This document shows, in pieces, positions 40,275 to 48,259 of a stretch of 48,259 nucleotides of DNA. The notes beneath the pieces are model-generated. The model was not told where the DNA came from. It saw nothing but the letters and a program-made list of their open reading frames with translations, and ran no database searches. A program made the translations under genes and the position numbers. The stretch spans positions 1 through 48,259 of the forward strand of contig NZ_JAGXJW010000058.1 in assembly GCF_019091135.1 (NCBI RefSeq). Reading direction: 5' to 3'. Numbering within the stretch: the first letter of the stretch is position 1; each line of letters starts with the position of its first letter. This DNA comes from Cohnella sp. GbtcB17. GTDB lineage: Bacteria; Bacillota; Bacilli; Paenibacillales; Paenibacillaceae.

Positions 40275-41318
40275 ATGGGACTTAGAGAGGATGCGGCCAG
40301 GCTGAGGCAAGATATCGAAGACGAGCAGAACGTCAAGCTCCGGATCGCCCTGTTCGGGCAGCCGGGCTCGGGCAAGTCTTCGCTCATCAATCAGATCGTC
40401 GGGCAGTCGGTCGCGCGCACGGGCGTGACGACCGACACGACGGTGGAGGCGCAGGTTATCGCCCACGAAGAGCTGCTGCTCGTCGATCTGCCGGGATACG
40501 GGACGTCCCGGTTTCCGCCCAACGAGTGGATGGACCGGTTTCGGCCGGAGGAGCTGGATTTGTTCCTCTGCGTCTTCGCCGGCAAGTTCCACGAGGCCGA
40601 CACGGACTTCTTCAAGGAGCTGCGGGAGAAAGGGCGCATCTGTCTGTTCGTCCGCAACAAGCTGGACGATCTGTGGGAGGACGGACGTACGACGGAGGAG
40701 CTGAAGGCGGAGATCGTCGCCGACGTGGAGCGCCAGGTGGGCGCGGCGCAGCCGGTCTACTTCGTCAGCTGCCGAACCCGCGAAGGCTTAAGCGAGCTGG
40801 TGGACGGAATCAAGGCGGCGCTCGAGCCGGCGCTGCAGGAGAAGTACGCACGCTCGGCCAAGGCGTTCAGCCTTGCGCATCTGGAGGCGAAGAAGGAAGC
40901 ATGCGAGAAGTCCGTGTACAAATATGCGGGGCTCGCCGCCGCCAACGGCCTTAACCCGGTGCCCGGCGTGAACGTCGGGGTCGACATGTCGATCATGTAC
41001 AAGATGTTCGCCGAGATCCGGGCTTCCTACGGGCTCACGGACGAGAAGGTGAACAAGCTGATCCCGTCGCTGCTGCCGCTCGGCAAGCGGGTGCTCGATT
41101 ACGGAACGAAGGAGGGCATCATGCTGCTCCTCAAGAAGTTCGCGGGCAAAAGCGCGTCTACCGTCGTCGGGCGCTTCGTGCCGATCGTCGGCCAGGCGAT
41201 CGCGGCCGCCGCGGGCTTCGGTATGACGGTCGCCGCCGGCAAGTCTTATCTGAACGACTGCCACGAGCTGGCGGAGCGGATTCTGGAGCGGGAGCTCGGA
41301 ATCGAGCGCCAGCCGTGA
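40275..41318 (+). CDS. GTPase with C-terminal DUF697-like domain
   Basis: 347 residues. The G-domain (~22-195) has P-loop GQPGSGKS (28-35), the switch-I Thr region TGVTTDTT (50-56), G3 DLPGYG (71-76) and G4 NKLD (128-131), all intact. The C-terminal ~130 residues are alpha-helical and hydrophobic (GLNPVPGVNVGVDMSIMYKM; FVPIVGQAIAAAAGFGM), resembling DUF697 domains of bacterial GTPases related to the interferon-inducible/Era-like group, which act at membranes. The cellular role is unknown. The next gene overlaps by 4 bp and encodes a paralogue of this G-domain. RBS GAGGGGGGAG at 40260-40269. Confidence 0.9.
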   Translation: MGLREDAARLRQDIEDEQNVKLRIALFGQPGSGKSSLINQIVGQSVARTGVTTDTTVEAQVIAHEELLLVDLPGYGTSRFPPNEWMDRFRPEELDLFLCVFAGKFHEADTDFFKELREKGRICLFVRNKLDDLWEDGRTTEELKAEIVADVERQVGAAQPVYFVSCRTREGLSELVDGIKAALEPALQEKYARSAKAFSLAHLEAKKEACEKSVYKYAGLAAANGLNPVPGVNVGVDMSIMYKMFAEIRASYGLTDEKVNKLIPSLLPLGKRVLDYGTKEGIMLLLKKFAGKSASTVVGRFVPIVGQAIAAAAGFGMTVAAGKSYLNDCHELAERILERELGIERQP

Positions 41319-41944
41319 GCGCGAAGGCAAGAAGGGAAGGCGGCGGCAGGGGCACGGGAACGGGCGCAGGCGCGGAGCCGACGGTGCTGGAGCGCAATCT
41401 GAGGCGGCTTGCCGCAGAGCTCGCGGTGATCCCGCGCACGCGCAAGATCGCCATTCTCGGGCAGCCGGGGGCGGGCAAGTCGGCGCTGCTCGATCTGTTG
41501 ACGGACCGCGGCTGCGTGCCGAGGCCCGTCGTCGGTCAGCGGACGGACGCGACCTCCTGGGCGCATGATCCGAACGCCGCGCTGATCCATGCTTGCGGCG
41601 ATGCCGTCTTCGTCGATGCGCCCGGCTACGGCACCGCGGCGCATCCGGCGGAGACGTTTTTTCGTCTGTTCCCGTACCGCTCGTTCGATCGCCTCCTGCT
41701 CGTGCTCAAGGATAAGCTGCATGCCGCGGACGATCGGCTGCTGGCCGGCATCGCCAAGGCGGGACTCGCCGGGCGCACGCTGCTCGTTCGCAGCTTCGCC
41801 GACGGGCTGCTGCCGGAGGAGCGGGAACCGCTGCGGCGCGAGCTCGCGGGCAAATTCGCCGGGCCGATCGTATGGTACAGCGCCAGAGACCGCAGCGGCT
41901 TGGCCGAGGTCGAACGGTTCGCATTCGGACCGTCCGCGTCCTGA
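41315..41944 (+). CDS. degenerate paralogous GTPase lacking the NKxD motif
   Basis: 209 residues, starting with GTG in the GTGA overlap with the previous stop, so translationally coupled. It consists of a Gly-rich N-terminal tail and one G-domain, without a DUF697 tail. P-loop GQPGAGKS (49-56) and DAPGYG (101-106) are retained. The region aligned with RNKLD of the preceding protein reads RSFAD (159-163), so the guanine-specificity motif is missing. Alignable blocks (FRLFPYRSFDRLLLVLKDKL with MDRFRPEELDLFLCVFAGKF) show it is a paralogue. It may bind a nucleotide without specificity, or serve as a dimerisation partner of the intact GTPase. Pseudo-enzyme status is an inference. Confidence 0.85.
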   Translation: MSAKARREGGGRGTGTGAGAEPTVLERNLRRLAAELAVIPRTRKIAILGQPGAGKSALLDLLTDRGCVPRPVVGQRTDATSWAHDPNAALIHACGDAVFVDAPGYGTAAHPAETFFRLFPYRSFDRLLLVLKDKLHAADDRLLAGIAKAGLAGRTLLVRSFADGLLPEEREPLRRELAGKFAGPIVWYSARDRSGLAEVERFAFGPSAS

Positions 41945-42031
41945 GATTCGATTCGTTTCCATCCGGGTATGTTTATGGCAAATCGTCCGCCGCACGGCGG
42001 CCGCGCGTCTCATGCCGAAGGAGCGACCGGG

Positions 42032-42103
42032 ATGGTTAGAGATCAGACGCTGCATCATCCGGCATATCCTGCAAGGGAGAGAACGGGTTATAAACAAGGT
42101 TAG
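42032..42103 (+). CDS. possible 23-codon small protein
   Basis: ATG 42032 is preceded by AAGGAG (42018-42023) at 8 bp, and the frame (MVRDQTLHH...RTGYKQG) ends in TAG directly before the terminator at 42104. The peptide is polar, basic and without a membrane segment. The tight RBS-ORF-terminator arrangement is the only evidence; a longer open frame overlaps it in another phase. The rest of 41945-42262 holds only the pncB leader. Confidence 0.35.
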   Translation: MVRDQTLHHPAYPARERTGYKQG

Positions 42104-42127
42104 GCCGGGCGCTTTCGCCCGGCTTTT
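42104..42127 (+). terminator. terminator before pncB
   Basis: GCCGGGCG (42104-42111) pairs with CGCCCGGC (42116-42123), loop CTTT, followed by TTTT. It ends the speD-GTPase operon or the small ORF transcript. Confidence 0.88.
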
Positions 42128-42262
42128 CGCGCTGCAGCGCGCGGCTGACATTCCCGCATTTTCCAAAGGAATGAACGTTCGGGCGGGCACGCATAATACA
42201 GGAAGATCGGATCGGCGGGAGCCGGATCGCCGGGCCGACCTTGCCCCGAAGGAGGACGTACG

Positions 42263-43717
42263 ATGGACGAGGGTGGCCTCACGCTCCATACGGACAAGTA
42301 CCAGATCAATATGATGTACGCGCACTGGGTACAGGGAACGCTCAACGAGCGGGCTGTATTCGAGATCTATTTTCGCAAGCTGCCGTTCGGCAACGGCTAT
42401 GCCGTCTGCGCGGGCCTCGAGCGGATCGTGCGCTACATCGAGGCACTTCGGTTCGGAGACCGGGAGCTTGAGTACTTGAAGCAGCAAGAGGAAAATTACG
42501 CGCCGGGCTTTATCGAAGTGCTCCGCTCGTTCCGTTTCACGGGCAGCCTGCATGCGATGCCCGAGGGGACGCTGGCGTTCCCGAATGAGCCGCTCGTGCG
42601 TGTCGAAGCGCGTCTGTTCGAAGCGCATCTTATCGAGACGGCCATGCTGAATTTCCTGAATTACCAGACGCTGATCGCGACCAAGGCTTCGCGAATCCGG
42701 CAGGTCGCGCCGAACGACATGCTGCTGGAGTTCGGCACGAGACGGGCGCAGGAAGCGGACGCCGCCGTATGGGGCGCCAGGGCAGCTTATCTCGCAGGCT
42801 TCCATGCGACCTCGAACATGCGGGCGGGCATGCTGTTCGGCATCCCGTCGAAGGGAACGCACGCCCACGCCTGGGTGCAAGCGTTCGGCACGGAGGAGGA
42901 GGCGTTCCGCAAATACGCCGAGGCGCTCCCGGACCAGGTGACGCTGCTTGTGGATACGTACGACACGCTTCGCAGCGGGTTGCCCAACGCGATCCGGATC
43001 GGCAAGATGCTCGAAGCCTCCGGCAAACGGATGGTCGGCATCCGTCTCGACAGCGGGGACTTGGCGTATCTCTCGCAGCGGGCGAGGGAGATGTTGGACG
43101 AAGCGGGGCTCTCTTATGTGAAGATCACCGCCTCCAACGATCTGGACGAGCATATTATCGACAATCTGAAAAGCCAGCGCGCTCGCATCGACGTCTGGGG
43201 CGTCGGCACGAAGCTGATCACGGCGGCCGATCAGCCGTCGCTCGGCGGCGTGTATAAAATGGTCGCCATCTCCAGAAACGGCGTCTTCGAGCCGGTAATC
43301 AAGATCTCCGCCAATCCGGAGAAGGTGACGACGCCGGGGCTCAAGGACGTGTACCGGATCATCGGCCGTGACACGGGCAAGGCAGAGGGGGATTATATCG
43401 CCCTCAAAGACGAAGCGGACATACGCGAAGGCCGCCGAATCAAGCTGTTCGACCCGGTGCACCCTTATATTCACAAATATATCGAACGTTACGACGCCGT
43501 GCCGCTTCTGAAGCCGGTGATCGTCGACGGCGAACTTGCGGGTCCGCTGCCGACGCTGGAGGAGATTCGCGCCTACCATGACGCGCAGCTCGGCCAATTC
43601 TGGCCGCAATACTTGCGCAAGCTGAACCCGGAGCTCTATCGGGTCAATCTGAGCGAAAAAGCTTGGAAGCTGAAGATGGATCTAATCGCCGAGCATACGC
43701 AAAGCGATCCGATTTAA
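42263..43717 (+). CDS. pncB: nicotinate phosphoribosyltransferase
   Basis: 484 residues. The enzyme converts nicotinate, PRPP and ATP to nicotinate mononucleotide in the Preiss-Handler NAD salvage pathway. Family hallmarks: LHTDKYQINMMYAHW at the start, LLEFGTRRAQ, the GTHAH motif with the phosphorylatable His (His200/202), RLDSGDLAYLS, and a C-terminal extension with KYIERYDAVPLL. The length is normal for the Gram-positive type. AAGGAGG lies 8 bp before ATG 42263, and the gene has its own leader after the terminator at 42104. It is monocistronic. A link with NAD metabolism and the NADH oxidase at 36333 is possible but not adjacent. Confidence 0.95.
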   Translation: MDEGGLTLHTDKYQINMMYAHWVQGTLNERAVFEIYFRKLPFGNGYAVCAGLERIVRYIEALRFGDRELEYLKQQEENYAPGFIEVLRSFRFTGSLHAMPEGTLAFPNEPLVRVEARLFEAHLIETAMLNFLNYQTLIATKASRIRQVAPNDMLLEFGTRRAQEADAAVWGARAAYLAGFHATSNMRAGMLFGIPSKGTHAHAWVQAFGTEEEAFRKYAEALPDQVTLLVDTYDTLRSGLPNAIRIGKMLEASGKRMVGIRLDSGDLAYLSQRAREMLDEAGLSYVKITASNDLDEHIIDNLKSQRARIDVWGVGTKLITAADQPSLGGVYKMVAISRNGVFEPVIKISANPEKVTTPGLKDVYRIIGRDTGKAEGDYIALKDEADIREGRRIKLFDPVHPYIHKYIERYDAVPLLKPVIVDGELAGPLPTLEEIRAYHDAQLGQFWPQYLRKLNPELYRVNLSEKAWKLKMDLIAEHTQSDPI

Positions 43718-43952
43718 TTTCCAGTTAAGTGAAATATTTGGTAACTGACATACTGATGACATGTTATAGTTCCATTGAACGATCGTTTATGGATAAATCA
43801 CAAAAGAATTCGCTTTCATTTATTACTTTCCATCGGTAAAGGGAAAACGCGTTAAAGAATAGCCGCTTTTACACGCTAAAACCTGTAAAAATTATTTCAA
43901 CGTTTGATTAAAAAATGTGCAAATAATCATAGATTTATTAAGAATCTTGCTT

Positions 43953-43958
43953 TATAAT
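43953..43958 (+). promoter_or_regulatory. candidate -10 box of the oligopeptide transporter operon
   Basis: Perfect TATAAT, 84 bp before ATG 44043, in an A+T-rich leader. No good -35 is present at 17 bp (TAGATT). The remaining part of 43718-44042 contains no gene that I can support. Confidence 0.4.
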
Positions 43959-44042
43959 CGCCTAGGAGAGAGAGCATCCGCTAGAAAACTGGAAAATGTT
44001 CATGCGAAATTTGCTCGATCAAAAATCTGGGGAGGCCAGTAC

Positions 44043-45743
44043 ATGAAGACAAGGAAGATTGTGTCAGGTATTCTTACGTTGACGCTGCTCGGCGCTTCGT
44101 TGGTTGCTTGCGGCAACAGCAATAACAACGCAGGCAGCAGCCCAAGCGCCAGCTCCGGCGCCAGCTCGTCCGCAAGCGCGAGCGCGCCGTCCAGCTCCTC
44201 CAGCAAGACCGAACTCGTGATGAACTACCGTGCGGATCCGCCGGCGCTGGACGTATCGATCGCGGAGAGTGCCGCTTCGTTCACGATCCTCGGCGCCGTC
44301 AGCGAAGGTCTGTACCGTTTGGATAAAGATTTGCAGCCGCAGCCGGCGCTCGCCGACGGCATGCCGACGATTTCGGAAGACGGCAAGGTCTACACGATCA
44401 AGCTGAAGTCCGGTCTCGTCTGGGCGAACGGCGATCCGCTGACCGCGAAGGACTTCGTTTATTCCTTCAAGCGTACGGTAGATCCGCGCACGAAGGCGAC
44501 TTACGCCTTCATGGTCGCATGGGTCAAGGGCGGCAACGACGTGCTGGCCGCCAAGGACGATGCCGCGATCAAGGCTGCGCAGGACAAGATGGGCGTCGTC
44601 GCGAAGGACGACACGACGCTGGAGATCACGCTGGACCATCCGGTACCGTTCTTCACCTCCCAGCTCGCTTTCCTGAACTTCTACCCGCAGAACGAGAAGT
44701 TCGTATCCGCTCAAGGCGACAAGAGCGGCGCGGATGCGGACAAGGTGCTCGGCGCCGGTCCGTTCAAGCTGACCAAGTGGGATCACGAGCAGCAGCTCGT
44801 GCTTGAGAAGAACGACAAGTACTGGGATGCCGCCAACGTCAAGCTGACGAAGGTCACGCTGAACATCGTGAAGGATACGGCCACGGGGCTGAACCTGTAC
44901 GAGACGGGCGCGACCGATTATGCAGACGTCAAGGGCGACCAGATGCTCGCTTACCAGGACAAGCCTGACCTGCAAATGAAGAAGGAGCTCGTCACGGGCT
45001 ACCTGAACTTCCAGGCGACGAAGGTTCCGGCATTCGCCAACGTCAAGGTTCGCCAGGCGTTCACGATGGCGATCGACCGCGCCGGCGTAGCCAACCTCGT
45101 TCTGAAGAACGGCTCCGTTCCTTCGACCGGCTTCGTGCCGGCCGGCAACCTGGACGGCAACGGCAAGGACTTCCGTACGGTCGTCGGCGACACCGAAGCC
45201 GCGTTCGATGCAGCGAAGGCGAAGGAACTGCTTGCCGAGGGCCTGGCAGAATCCGGCCAAAAGCTTCCGAAGCTGTCCATCATCGGCGACGACACCGAGA
45301 CCGGCAAGAAGATGCTCGAATACCTCGTTTCCCAATGGAAAACGAACCTGGGCGTAGACGTAACGACCGAGCCGCTGCCGCACGCGAACCGTCTGGATCG
45401 CGAGCTGTCCAAGAACTACCAAATCGTCAGCTCCTTGTGGGGCGCGGACTACAACGATCCGATGACCTGGCTCGACATGTTCCTGACCGGCGGTTCGTTC
45501 AACACGCAAGACTGGTCGAACGCCGAGTACGACAAGCTGGTCAAGGCCGCTCAACTCGAGACCGACAACGCGAAGCGCGCTGACGAAATGGCGCAAGCCG
45601 AGAAGATTCTGCTGAGCGAAGCTGCCGTCACGCCGCTGTACTTCCGTTCCTCGCCGTTCGTCATCAATCCGAAGCTGAAGGATCTGATCCTGCCGCCTTA
45701 CGGTCCTGATTTCGAACTGAAGTGGGCTCACTTCGAAGGATAA
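44043..45743 (+). CDS. oligopeptide/dipeptide-binding lipoprotein (OppA/DppA type)
   Basis: 566 residues. ATG 44043 follows GGGGAGG by 8 bp and gives a lipoprotein signal (KTRKIVSGILTLTLLG) with lipobox LVAC; the open frame upstream lacks an RBS. A Ser/Ala/Asn-rich linker (residues ~25-55) precedes a family 5 solute-binding protein (SBP_bac_5): the early segment NYRADPPALDVSIAES, LKSGLVWANGDPLTAKDFVYSFKR, and FTMAIDRAGVANLVL are typical. It binds peptides (or in some relatives nickel, glycans or murein peptides) and feeds them to the permeases that follow. Lys-, Asp- and Ala-rich codons and the composition suggest high expression. Confidence 0.94.
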   Translation: MKTRKIVSGILTLTLLGASLVACGNSNNNAGSSPSASSGASSSASASAPSSSSSKTELVMNYRADPPALDVSIAESAASFTILGAVSEGLYRLDKDLQPQPALADGMPTISEDGKVYTIKLKSGLVWANGDPLTAKDFVYSFKRTVDPRTKATYAFMVAWVKGGNDVLAAKDDAAIKAAQDKMGVVAKDDTTLEITLDHPVPFFTSQLAFLNFYPQNEKFVSAQGDKSGADADKVLGAGPFKLTKWDHEQQLVLEKNDKYWDAANVKLTKVTLNIVKDTATGLNLYETGATDYADVKGDQMLAYQDKPDLQMKKELVTGYLNFQATKVPAFANVKVRQAFTMAIDRAGVANLVLKNGSVPSTGFVPAGNLDGNGKDFRTVVGDTEAAFDAAKAKELLAEGLAESGQKLPKLSIIGDDTETGKKMLEYLVSQWKTNLGVDVTTEPLPHANRLDRELSKNYQIVSSLWGADYNDPMTWLDMFLTGGSFNTQDWSNAEYDKLVKAAQLETDNAKRADEMAQAEKILLSEAAVTPLYFRSSPFVINPKLKDLILPPYGPDFELKWAHFEG

Positions 45744-45798
45744 GACAAGCGTCAAGCTTGGAGAGTTACTAACGAACCTGTTACAGTCAACGCCAACC

Positions 45799-45832
45799 AT
45801 GAGGGAGGCCGTTCTTGAACGGCTTCCTTCAT
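45799..45832 (+). other. intercistronic hairpin between binding-protein and permease genes
   Basis: ATGAGGGAGGCCGTTC (45799-45814) pairs with GAACGGCTTCCTTCAT (45817-45832) over 16 positions, two of them G-U. No T-run follows, so it is not a standard terminator. Similar hairpins after binding-protein genes protect upstream mRNA and raise its level relative to the permeases. Confidence 0.6.
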
Positions 45833-45873
45833 GTGCTTGATGCTTGTAAATTCGACCGAAGGGAGGGTTTTCC

Positions 45874-46803
45874 ATGCTGAAGTACACCTTGCGCAGATTT
45901 ATTTATATGATCATTACGCTGTGGGTCGTCGTTACCGTTACGTTTTTTCTGATGAAGCTGCTGCCGGGCAATCCGTTCGGCGAGAACGCATCGAAGCTGT
46001 CGCCCGAGAATCTGCAGATTTTGCGGGAGCAATATGGCCTGGACAAACCCGTCTGGCAGCAATACCTGAAGTACATGGGACAAGTGGTTCGAGGGGACCT
46101 CGGCGTCTCCTATCAGTATCCGACGCGTGAAGTCGTCGACATTATCAAGCACAACTTCCCGGCGTCGCTCGAGCTCGGGATCGAATCGTTGATTTTTGCC
46201 GTTATCATCGGCCTCTTACTTGGCATTTTCGCGGCGCTGAGGCACAACAAGGCGGGGGACTACACCGCGATGCTCATCGCGATCATCGGCATCTCCGTTC
46301 CTTCGTTCGTCATCGGGCCGCTGCTCTCATACTTCGTCGGCGTTAAGCTCGGCTGGCTGCCGCCCGGCTTGTGGACCGGACCGGAGCACCGCGTGCTGCC
46401 GGCGCTCGCGCTGTCGTTCGGCACGATCGCGATCCTGGCGCGCATGATGCGGGCGTCCATGCTCGACGTCGCCAGCCAGGATTATATCAAGACCGCCAAG
46501 TCCAAAGGTCTCGGCGGCAACGCGATCGTCTGGAACCATATGATCCGCAACGCCATTTTGCCTGTCGTCACCATTCTCGGACCGATCGCGGCCAACGTCG
46601 TCACAGGCACGCTTGTCGTCGAGACGATTTTCTCCGTGCCGGGACTCGGCCATCAGTTCGTGCAGTCGATTTTGACGACGGACTATACGATGATCGCAGG
46701 CCTTGCGATTTTTTACGCGGCGATACTGATCTTCGTCATGTTCATCACGGATATCGCGTACGGCCTGGTCGATCCGCGGATTCGGTTAGGGAAGGGGAGA
46801 TAA
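45874..46803 (+). CDS. oligopeptide ABC transporter permease (OppB/DppB type)
   Basis: 309 residues with six predicted membrane helices. The N-terminal helix (FIYMIITLWVVVTVTFFLM) is followed by the family segment PGNPFGENASKLSPENLQIL, an extracytoplasmic loop, and the EAA-type loop DYIKTAKSKGLGGNAIVWNHMIRNAILP. Together with the next gene it forms the heteromeric transmembrane channel. RBS AAGGGAGGG, 8 bp before ATG 45874; 130 bp after the binding-protein gene. Close spacing with the next gene (3 bp) supports one operon. Confidence 0.95.
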   Translation: MLKYTLRRFIYMIITLWVVVTVTFFLMKLLPGNPFGENASKLSPENLQILREQYGLDKPVWQQYLKYMGQVVRGDLGVSYQYPTREVVDIIKHNFPASLELGIESLIFAVIIGLLLGIFAALRHNKAGDYTAMLIAIIGISVPSFVIGPLLSYFVGVKLGWLPPGLWTGPEHRVLPALALSFGTIAILARMMRASMLDVASQDYIKTAKSKGLGGNAIVWNHMIRNAILPVVTILGPIAANVVTGTLVVETIFSVPGLGHQFVQSILTTDYTMIAGLAIFYAAILIFVMFITDIAYGLVDPRIRLGKGR

Positions 46804-46806
46804 CAA

Positions 46807-47721
46807 GTGGACAACATCGCCAAGAGCCAATTCGAGCCGGCGGTCAAGTCTGGCGACAGAGAAGCGATACTTCGCCCTTCCGTCAGTTACTGGCAGGACG
46901 CCTGGCGGCGTCTGAAGAAAAACAAGCTGGCCATGGCCGGACTTGTCGTCATGATCGTCGTCACGCTGCTCGCATTGATCGTGCCGCTTGTCAGCGGCTA
47001 CGACTACGAGACGCAGAACTCCAGCGCCGTCAATCTTCGCCCGTCGGCCGCCCACTATTTCGGCACGGACGATTTCGGCCGCGATCTGTGGACGCGCGTC
47101 TGGTGGGGCGCCCGCATTTCCTTATTCATCGGCATTATGGCCGCATTGCTCGACCTTGTGATCGGCGTTCTGTACGGGGGAATCTCCGCGTACTTCGGCG
47201 GCAAGGTCGACAATTTCATGCAGCGCTTTATCGAAGTTATTTACTCGATCCCGTACCTGCTGCTTTCCATCCTGCTGCTGATGGTGCTCGGGCCGGGCGT
47301 ATCGACGATTATATTGGCTTATGCCATCACCGGCTGGGTCTCGATGGCGAGACTCGTGCGCGGACAGATGCTCGTGCTCAAGGAGCAGGAGTTCGTACTG
47401 GCCGCCAGGGCGCTGGGCGCCAAGCCTTTCCGCATCATTCTGAAGCACCTCATTCCGAACGCGCTCGGCGTCATCGTCGTACAAATTACGTTCGTCGTGC
47501 CGACCGCGATCTTTGCCGAAGCCTTCCTGAGCTTCATCGGCCTCGGCATCAAGCCGCCGCTGGCTTCGCTGGGCAACCTGCTGAGCGACGGCGCCGCCTA
47601 TATGCGCTATCATCCGCACCGTCTCGTATTCCCGACCATCGTGTTCAGCTTGATCCTGCTGAGCTTCAACCTGCTCGGGGGCGGCCTGCGGGACGCGCTC
47701 GATCCGAAGATGAGAAAATAA
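46807..47721 (+). CDS. oligopeptide ABC transporter permease (OppC/DppC type)
   Basis: 304 residues, GTG start 46807 directly after the preceding stop, with GGGGAG upstream. It has a cytoplasmic N-terminus with YWQDAWRRLKKNKLAMAG, the OppC_N-type segment, five to six membrane helices, and the EAA loop EFVLAARALGAKPFRIILKHLIPN, ending with GGGLRDALDPKMRK. It is the partner of the OppB-type subunit. Confidence 0.95.
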   Translation: MDNIAKSQFEPAVKSGDREAILRPSVSYWQDAWRRLKKNKLAMAGLVVMIVVTLLALIVPLVSGYDYETQNSSAVNLRPSAAHYFGTDDFGRDLWTRVWWGARISLFIGIMAALLDLVIGVLYGGISAYFGGKVDNFMQRFIEVIYSIPYLLLSILLLMVLGPGVSTIILAYAITGWVSMARLVRGQMLVLKEQEFVLAARALGAKPFRIILKHLIPNALGVIVVQITFVVPTAIFAEAFLSFIGLGIKPPLASLGNLLSDGAAYMRYHPHRLVFPTIVFSLILLSFNLLGGGLRDALDPKMRK

Positions 47722-47734
47722 GGAGGAGAGTCCG

Positions 47735-48259
47735 ATGAGCACGCCTCTATTGGAAGTGAACAACCTGCGCGTATCGTTCAAGATGCACGCAGGCGAGGTA
47801 CAAGCGGTTCGCGGCGTCTCCTTTAAACTAGATAAAGGCGAAGTGCTCGCGATCGTGGGAGAATCGGGCAGCGGCAAATCCGTTACGGCGCAGACGATTA
47901 TGCGTCTGACGCCGACGCCGCCCAGTTATATTAAAGAAGGCTCGATCGTCTACGAAGGCAAGACGGATATCACCAAGCTGAGCGAGTCTCAGATGGGCAA
48001 GGTTCGCGGCGCTGAGATGGGTATGATCTTCCAGGACCCGATGACGTCGCTGAACCCAACGATGACCGTCGGCATGCAGATCGCCGAAGGCATCCGCAAG
48101 CACCAGAAGCTGTCGAAGAGCGCGGCGCTCGCCCGCGCGATCGAGCTGCTCAAGCTCGTCGGCATGTCGAATCCGGAAGGCCGCATTCATCAATATCCCC
48201 ATGAGCTGTCCGGCGGCATGCGCCAGCGCGTCATGATCGCGATCGCGCTGGCCTGCCAT
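47735..48259 (+). CDS. oligopeptide ABC transporter ATPase (OppD/DppD type), 3' end outside window
   Basis: The first 175 codons are visible. Walker A is GESGSGKS, the Q-loop FQDPMTSLNPTMTVG is followed by the ABC signature LSGGMRQRVMIAIAL, and the frame runs off the right edge just before Walker B. ATG 47735 follows GGAGGAG by 6 bp. OppD/DppD-type ATPases power peptide uptake, and a second ATPase (OppF type) would be expected downstream. Confidence 0.95.
   Translation, partial: MSTPLLEVNNLRVSFKMHAGEVQAVRGVSFKLDKGEVLAIVGESGSGKSVTAQTIMRLTPTPPSYIKEGSIVYEGKTDITKLSESQMGKVRGAEMGMIFQDPMTSLNPTMTVGMQIAEGIRKHQKLSKSAALARAIELLKLVGMSNPEGRIHQYPHELSGGMRQRVMIAIALACH

Noticed and set aside
41945..42262. A riboswitch in the pncB leader
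   Set aside because: Besides the terminator I could not match any conserved riboswitch core by eye.
41589..42314. 241-codon plus-strand frame overlapping the second GTPase and the pncB start
   Set aside because: It is a different phase over the GTPase gene and runs through the terminator at 42104; the GTPase motifs are in the 41315 frame.

Overview
The window is 48 kb of GC-rich DNA from a Gram-positive bacterium, most likely a member of Paenibacillaceae such as Cohnella or a high-GC Paenibacillus. The evidence is a YesM/YesN-type two-component pair, lipoprotein substrate-binding proteins with Firmicutes signal peptides, exported enzymes anchored by S-layer homology (SLH) domains, a ComFB-family protein, a GSP17M/YflT-type stress protein, and strong AGGAGG-like ribosome binding sites. 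The genus is an inference. No rRNA, tRNA, insertion sequence, prophage or CRISPR array was seen.

Region 1 (1-13.6 kb) begins with the tail of a DEAD-box RNA helicase. A polysaccharide utilisation locus follows: sensor kinase, AraC-type response regulator, sugar-binding lipoprotein, two sugar ABC permeases (no ATPase gene, so a shared MsmX-like ATPase is likely), a 1,539-residue SLH-anchored family 8 polysaccharide lyase, and an exported phosphodiester-glycosidase-family protein.

Region 2 (13.6-17.7 kb) has a minus-strand operon of a small Gly-rich membrane protein, an ApbE flavin transferase and a ferric-reductase-like haem membrane protein. Its upstream region carries four half-sites in an 11-bp register. 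Divergent from it is an unusual single gene joining an aminoglycoside-nucleotidyltransferase-like domain to an ATP-grasp domain. A Gln-rich coiled-coil protein follows on the minus strand.

Region 3 (17.9-28.5 kb) is a three-gene exported-protein operon: a PA14/purple-acid-phosphatase protein, a non-catalytic SLH protein, and a GH92 alpha-mannosidase-family enzyme with four tandem CBM6-like repeats. The phosphatase and the GH92 protein share a C-terminal module. With the phosphodiester-glycosidase-family protein upstream, the content would fit attack on phosphorylated mannose-containing glycans, though this is only a hypothesis.

Region 4 (28.5-38.6 kb) is metabolic and stress-related: a divergent FolC/Mur-ligase paralogue, a zinc alcohol/formaldehyde dehydrogenase, a YflT-type stress protein behind a sigma-B-like promoter, a SEC-C protein, a divergent AraC regulator/arabinose-isomerase-like pair, and an NADH oxidase/CoA-disulfide-reductase-type flavoprotein with three 16-bp Rex/Fnr-like palindromes upstream. 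An 880-bp non-coding island then holds several families of short hairpin repeats.

Region 5 (38.6-48.3 kb) has a Pro-rich small protein, a ComFB-family protein, an E. coli-type S-adenosylmethionine decarboxylase followed by two overlapping paralogous GTPase genes (one apparently degenerate), a possible 23-codon gene, nicotinate phosphoribosyltransferase, and an oligopeptide/dipeptide ABC transporter operon that runs off the right edge inside its first ATPase gene.

The best candidates for undescribed biology are the nucleotidyltransferase/ATP-grasp fusion and the SpeD-GTPase-pseudoGTPase operon.
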